Position numbers and translations under genes: made by a program. From the NCBI RefSeq assembly GCF_027923465.1, contig NZ_BRLB01000002.1, positions 1 through 64,000 on the forward strand: DNA of 64,000 bases, in the 5' to 3' direction. Below the pieces are notes generated by a model that did no database searches, had not been told where the DNA came from, and saw only the letters and a list, made by a program, of their open reading frames with translations. Positions 62,662 to 64,000 of the stretch are shown here, piece after piece (positions within the stretch are counted from its first letter, which is position 1; every line of letters begins with the position of its first letter). The DNA comes from Vallitalea longa (GTDB taxonomy: Bacteria; Bacillota; Clostridia; Lachnospirales; Vallitaleaceae).

Positions 62662-63612
62662 TTATAATATACATAGCAATCTCATTATTCTTATAGTACA
62701 ATCAATCTTTCTATTTATTAATTTACGCCAAGAATTGGATAATGGAAACTGTATGTTATCTTTGGAAGCTTGTCCCATATCCCAAAAACCGTCTTCTTGT
62801 ATATTGCTCAATAACCATCTCTTGAATGTTTTTAATTTATCTCTAGAAAATGCATATCTACATAATAAGCTATATGCATTAATATATCTACTTGCTTGTA
62901 GAGAATCAAATTTATCAGGGAGGATATTAAGAGATCCATCATAAATATAATATATACCACTTTTATTATTCATTATATAATCAATAAATTTCATCTCTAC
63001 TTGTTTCGGTAATAAGTCTGATAGAATGGCAACCACATAAAAATTTGTGAATCCCAACATATGTTTACCTTCAGAAACCTTATGTATATCATAATAAGCT
63101 TCTTTATAAGCAGATGGATTATATATGTCTGAAGAAAAAGCACTTATAATAATATTAGCCCAATCATTAGCAATCTCTAAAGCAAGTAGATTGTTAGGAT
63201 CAATAATTCTAACCCATGTAGCAGCAATCAGGTGTGTAAACAATGTCCAATTATGTTTTTTCTCTACTCTATCTTTCAACTCAATTTCTCCAAGTAAATG
63301 TTTTTCCATATATTCTACTATTCGTTTCATTGGTTCATCAGTATGATCTAGACCTAATATTATTAACCTTCTTAATGCTTGCTCTGTTGTCATAGTGCTT
63401 TTACCATTTTGGCTCATACTATGAAATGTTCCCCAAGAACCGTCTACTAGTTGTTGCTTAATAATAGTATCTACCCATTTATTTTTCATTACTGATTCTT
63501 TTATAGCCTTTAGCTCTATGTCATCATTATCTACTTTTATTACATCTCTTAATAATAGATATTTAGGTATTGAATCTAATTCCATCTTTAATAGATCCAC
63601 TGGTTTTTTCAT
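62662..63612 (-). CDS. Possible alpha/alpha-barrel (terpene-cyclase-like) protein
   Basis: I do not recognise a characterised family for these 316 residues. Repeated helical pairs and motifs like QQLVDGSWGTFHS and IQEDGFWDMGQ resemble the QW motifs (QxxxGxW) of squalene/prenyltransferase repeat folds, but the catalytic DxDD motif is not seen and the protein is half the usual length. There is no membrane segment. It stands alone between the DMT transporter and an antitoxin gene. Confidence 0.5.
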   Translation of the reverse strand: MKKPVDLLKMELDSIPKYLLLRDVIKVDNDDIELKAIKESVMKNKWVDTIIKQQLVDGSWGTFHSMSQNGKSTMTTEQALRRLIILGLDHTDEPMKRIVEYMEKHLLGEIELKDRVEKKHNWTLFTHLIAATWVRIIDPNNLLALEIANDWANIIISAFSSDIYNPSAYKEAYYDIHKVSEGKHMLGFTNFYVVAILSDLLPKQVEMKFIDYIMNNKSGIYYIYDGSLNILPDKFDSLQASRYINAYSLLCRYAFSRDKLKTFKRWLLSNIQEDGFWDMGQASKDNIQFPLSNSWRKLINRKIDCTIRIMRLLCIL

Positions 63613-63782
63613 AATATATCATTCTCCTATTATAAATTCACACTACTTAAGTATAGCATTTTTATTTTATATTTAATATATATTACGCAACTTTCTTACC
63701 TTTAATTATAATAAAGAACTATAAATTGTAAGTTTCTAAAAGCATAATCAGGTTATTGTATAATTATCATCAAAATATTATC

Positions 63783-63831
63783 AATTAATCATTAAGTATA
63801 TATTGATTAATTCATGTATATGTTATATAAT
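63783..63831 (+). promoter_or_regulatory. Promoter and inverted repeat of the antitoxin gene
   Basis: TTGATT (63803-63808), 17 bp, TATAAT (63826-63831). AATTAATC (63783-63790) and GATTAATT (63805-63812) form a perfect 8-bp inverted repeat whose right arm overlaps the -35, as expected for antitoxin autoregulation. Confidence 0.6.
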
Positions 63832-63867
63832 TAATATAAATAAAATATATGGTTAGGAGTGATTATT

Positions 63868-64000
63868 ATGACAGTTAATTCCACAGACATTAAAACCAAT
63901 TTCGGAAAATATCTTGAACTAGTACAACATGAAGACATAATCATAACTAGAAATAAGAAACCTGTAGCAAAACTCATAAAATATTCTAAATACAGAGATA
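63868..64000 (+). CDS. Phd/YefM-type antitoxin (partial)
   Basis: The frame starts MTVNSTDIKTNFGKYLELVQ and continues with IIITRNKKPVAKLIKYSKY, the Phd/YefM fold signature (TDxKxNFGxYL, ITRxGKPVAxL). It runs off the window after 44 codons. A RelE/ParE- or Doc-type toxin gene should follow outside the window. AGGAG lies 9 bases before the ATG. Confidence 0.82.
   Translation, partial: MTVNSTDIKTNFGKYLELVQHEDIIITRNKKPVAKLIKYSKYRD

Overview
The window is AT-rich DNA from a low-GC, spore-forming Gram-positive bacterium of the Bacillota, most likely an anaerobe of the class Clostridia (a Lachnospirales/Vallitalea-like lineage would fit, but I cannot prove it). The reasons are: an L21-Prp-L27-Obg cluster in which L27 carries the Prp-cleaved N-terminal extension; lexA divergent from a YneA-like LysM gene with Bacillus-type SOS boxes; a DivIVA-YlmH-YggT-SepF-YggS division cluster; an H-type small acid-soluble spore protein; an S-layer (SLH) anchored GH18 enzyme; and strong GGAGG ribosome binding sites. 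No rRNA, tRNA or CRISPR array was seen.

Layout. 1-6.7 kb is a core plus-strand run: rplU, prp, rpmA, obg, yhbY, a nuclease-like/helix-hairpin-helix protein, nadD, yqeK, rsfS. 6.7-9.6 kb holds lexA, a divergent YneA-like gene with three LexA boxes, a tyrosine recombinase and a TtcA-like tRNA thiolase. After a 1-kb AT-rich gap comes an accessory stretch: a DUF2892 protein, a TetR-MATE efflux pair with a palindromic operator, and a six-gene operon (methyltransferase, MarR, FecB/C/D-type uptake system, alpha/beta hydrolase) behind a consensus promoter covered by an inverted repeat. 18.9-24.5 kb has a 19-cysteine DUF326 protein, an intergenic hairpin cluster, two tandem secreted metallopeptidases, and a three-stem element in front of an overlooked 44-codon ORF.

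24.6-31.5 kb is pyrimidine related: a PyrB-PyrC pair with several substituted active-site residues, uraA, and pyrR preceded by a PyrR-type attenuator. A GH18-SLH protein and a small inverted-repeat element lie between them. 31.5-39 kb carries mixed metabolism (phosphotransferase-like kinase, acyl-ACP thioesterase, aldehyde dehydrogenase with TetR, PatB-type aminotransferase) and a divergent hydrolase/XRE-TPR regulator pair with paired operators. 39-43.4 kb is a type II topoisomerase pair, ParC/ParE-like by the missing GyrA box.

The most unusual parts are: (i) 44.6-46.3 kb, a Cys-rich peptide gene overlapping a radical SAM/SPASM maturase, a candidate RiPP system; and (ii) 50.6-51.95 kb, a tyrosine recombinase gene bracketed by two direct 28-bp dif-like sites (11-6-11 bp, one arm identical to the arm I recall for Bacillus subtilis dif) with different central 6-mers, beside a nested hairpin and a 13-bp direct repeat. 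GshF (glutathione synthesis) lies next to it.

52-61 kb is core again (rluD, lspA, aroB, divIVA, ylmH, yggT, sepF, yggS, an HlyD-like adaptor, a YhcC-type radical SAM protein). The window ends with a CsoR regulator plus DMT transporter, a possible alpha-helical-barrel protein, and the start of a Phd/YefM-type antitoxin. Starts were adjusted to the best ribosome binding site where an upstream in-frame start lacked one.
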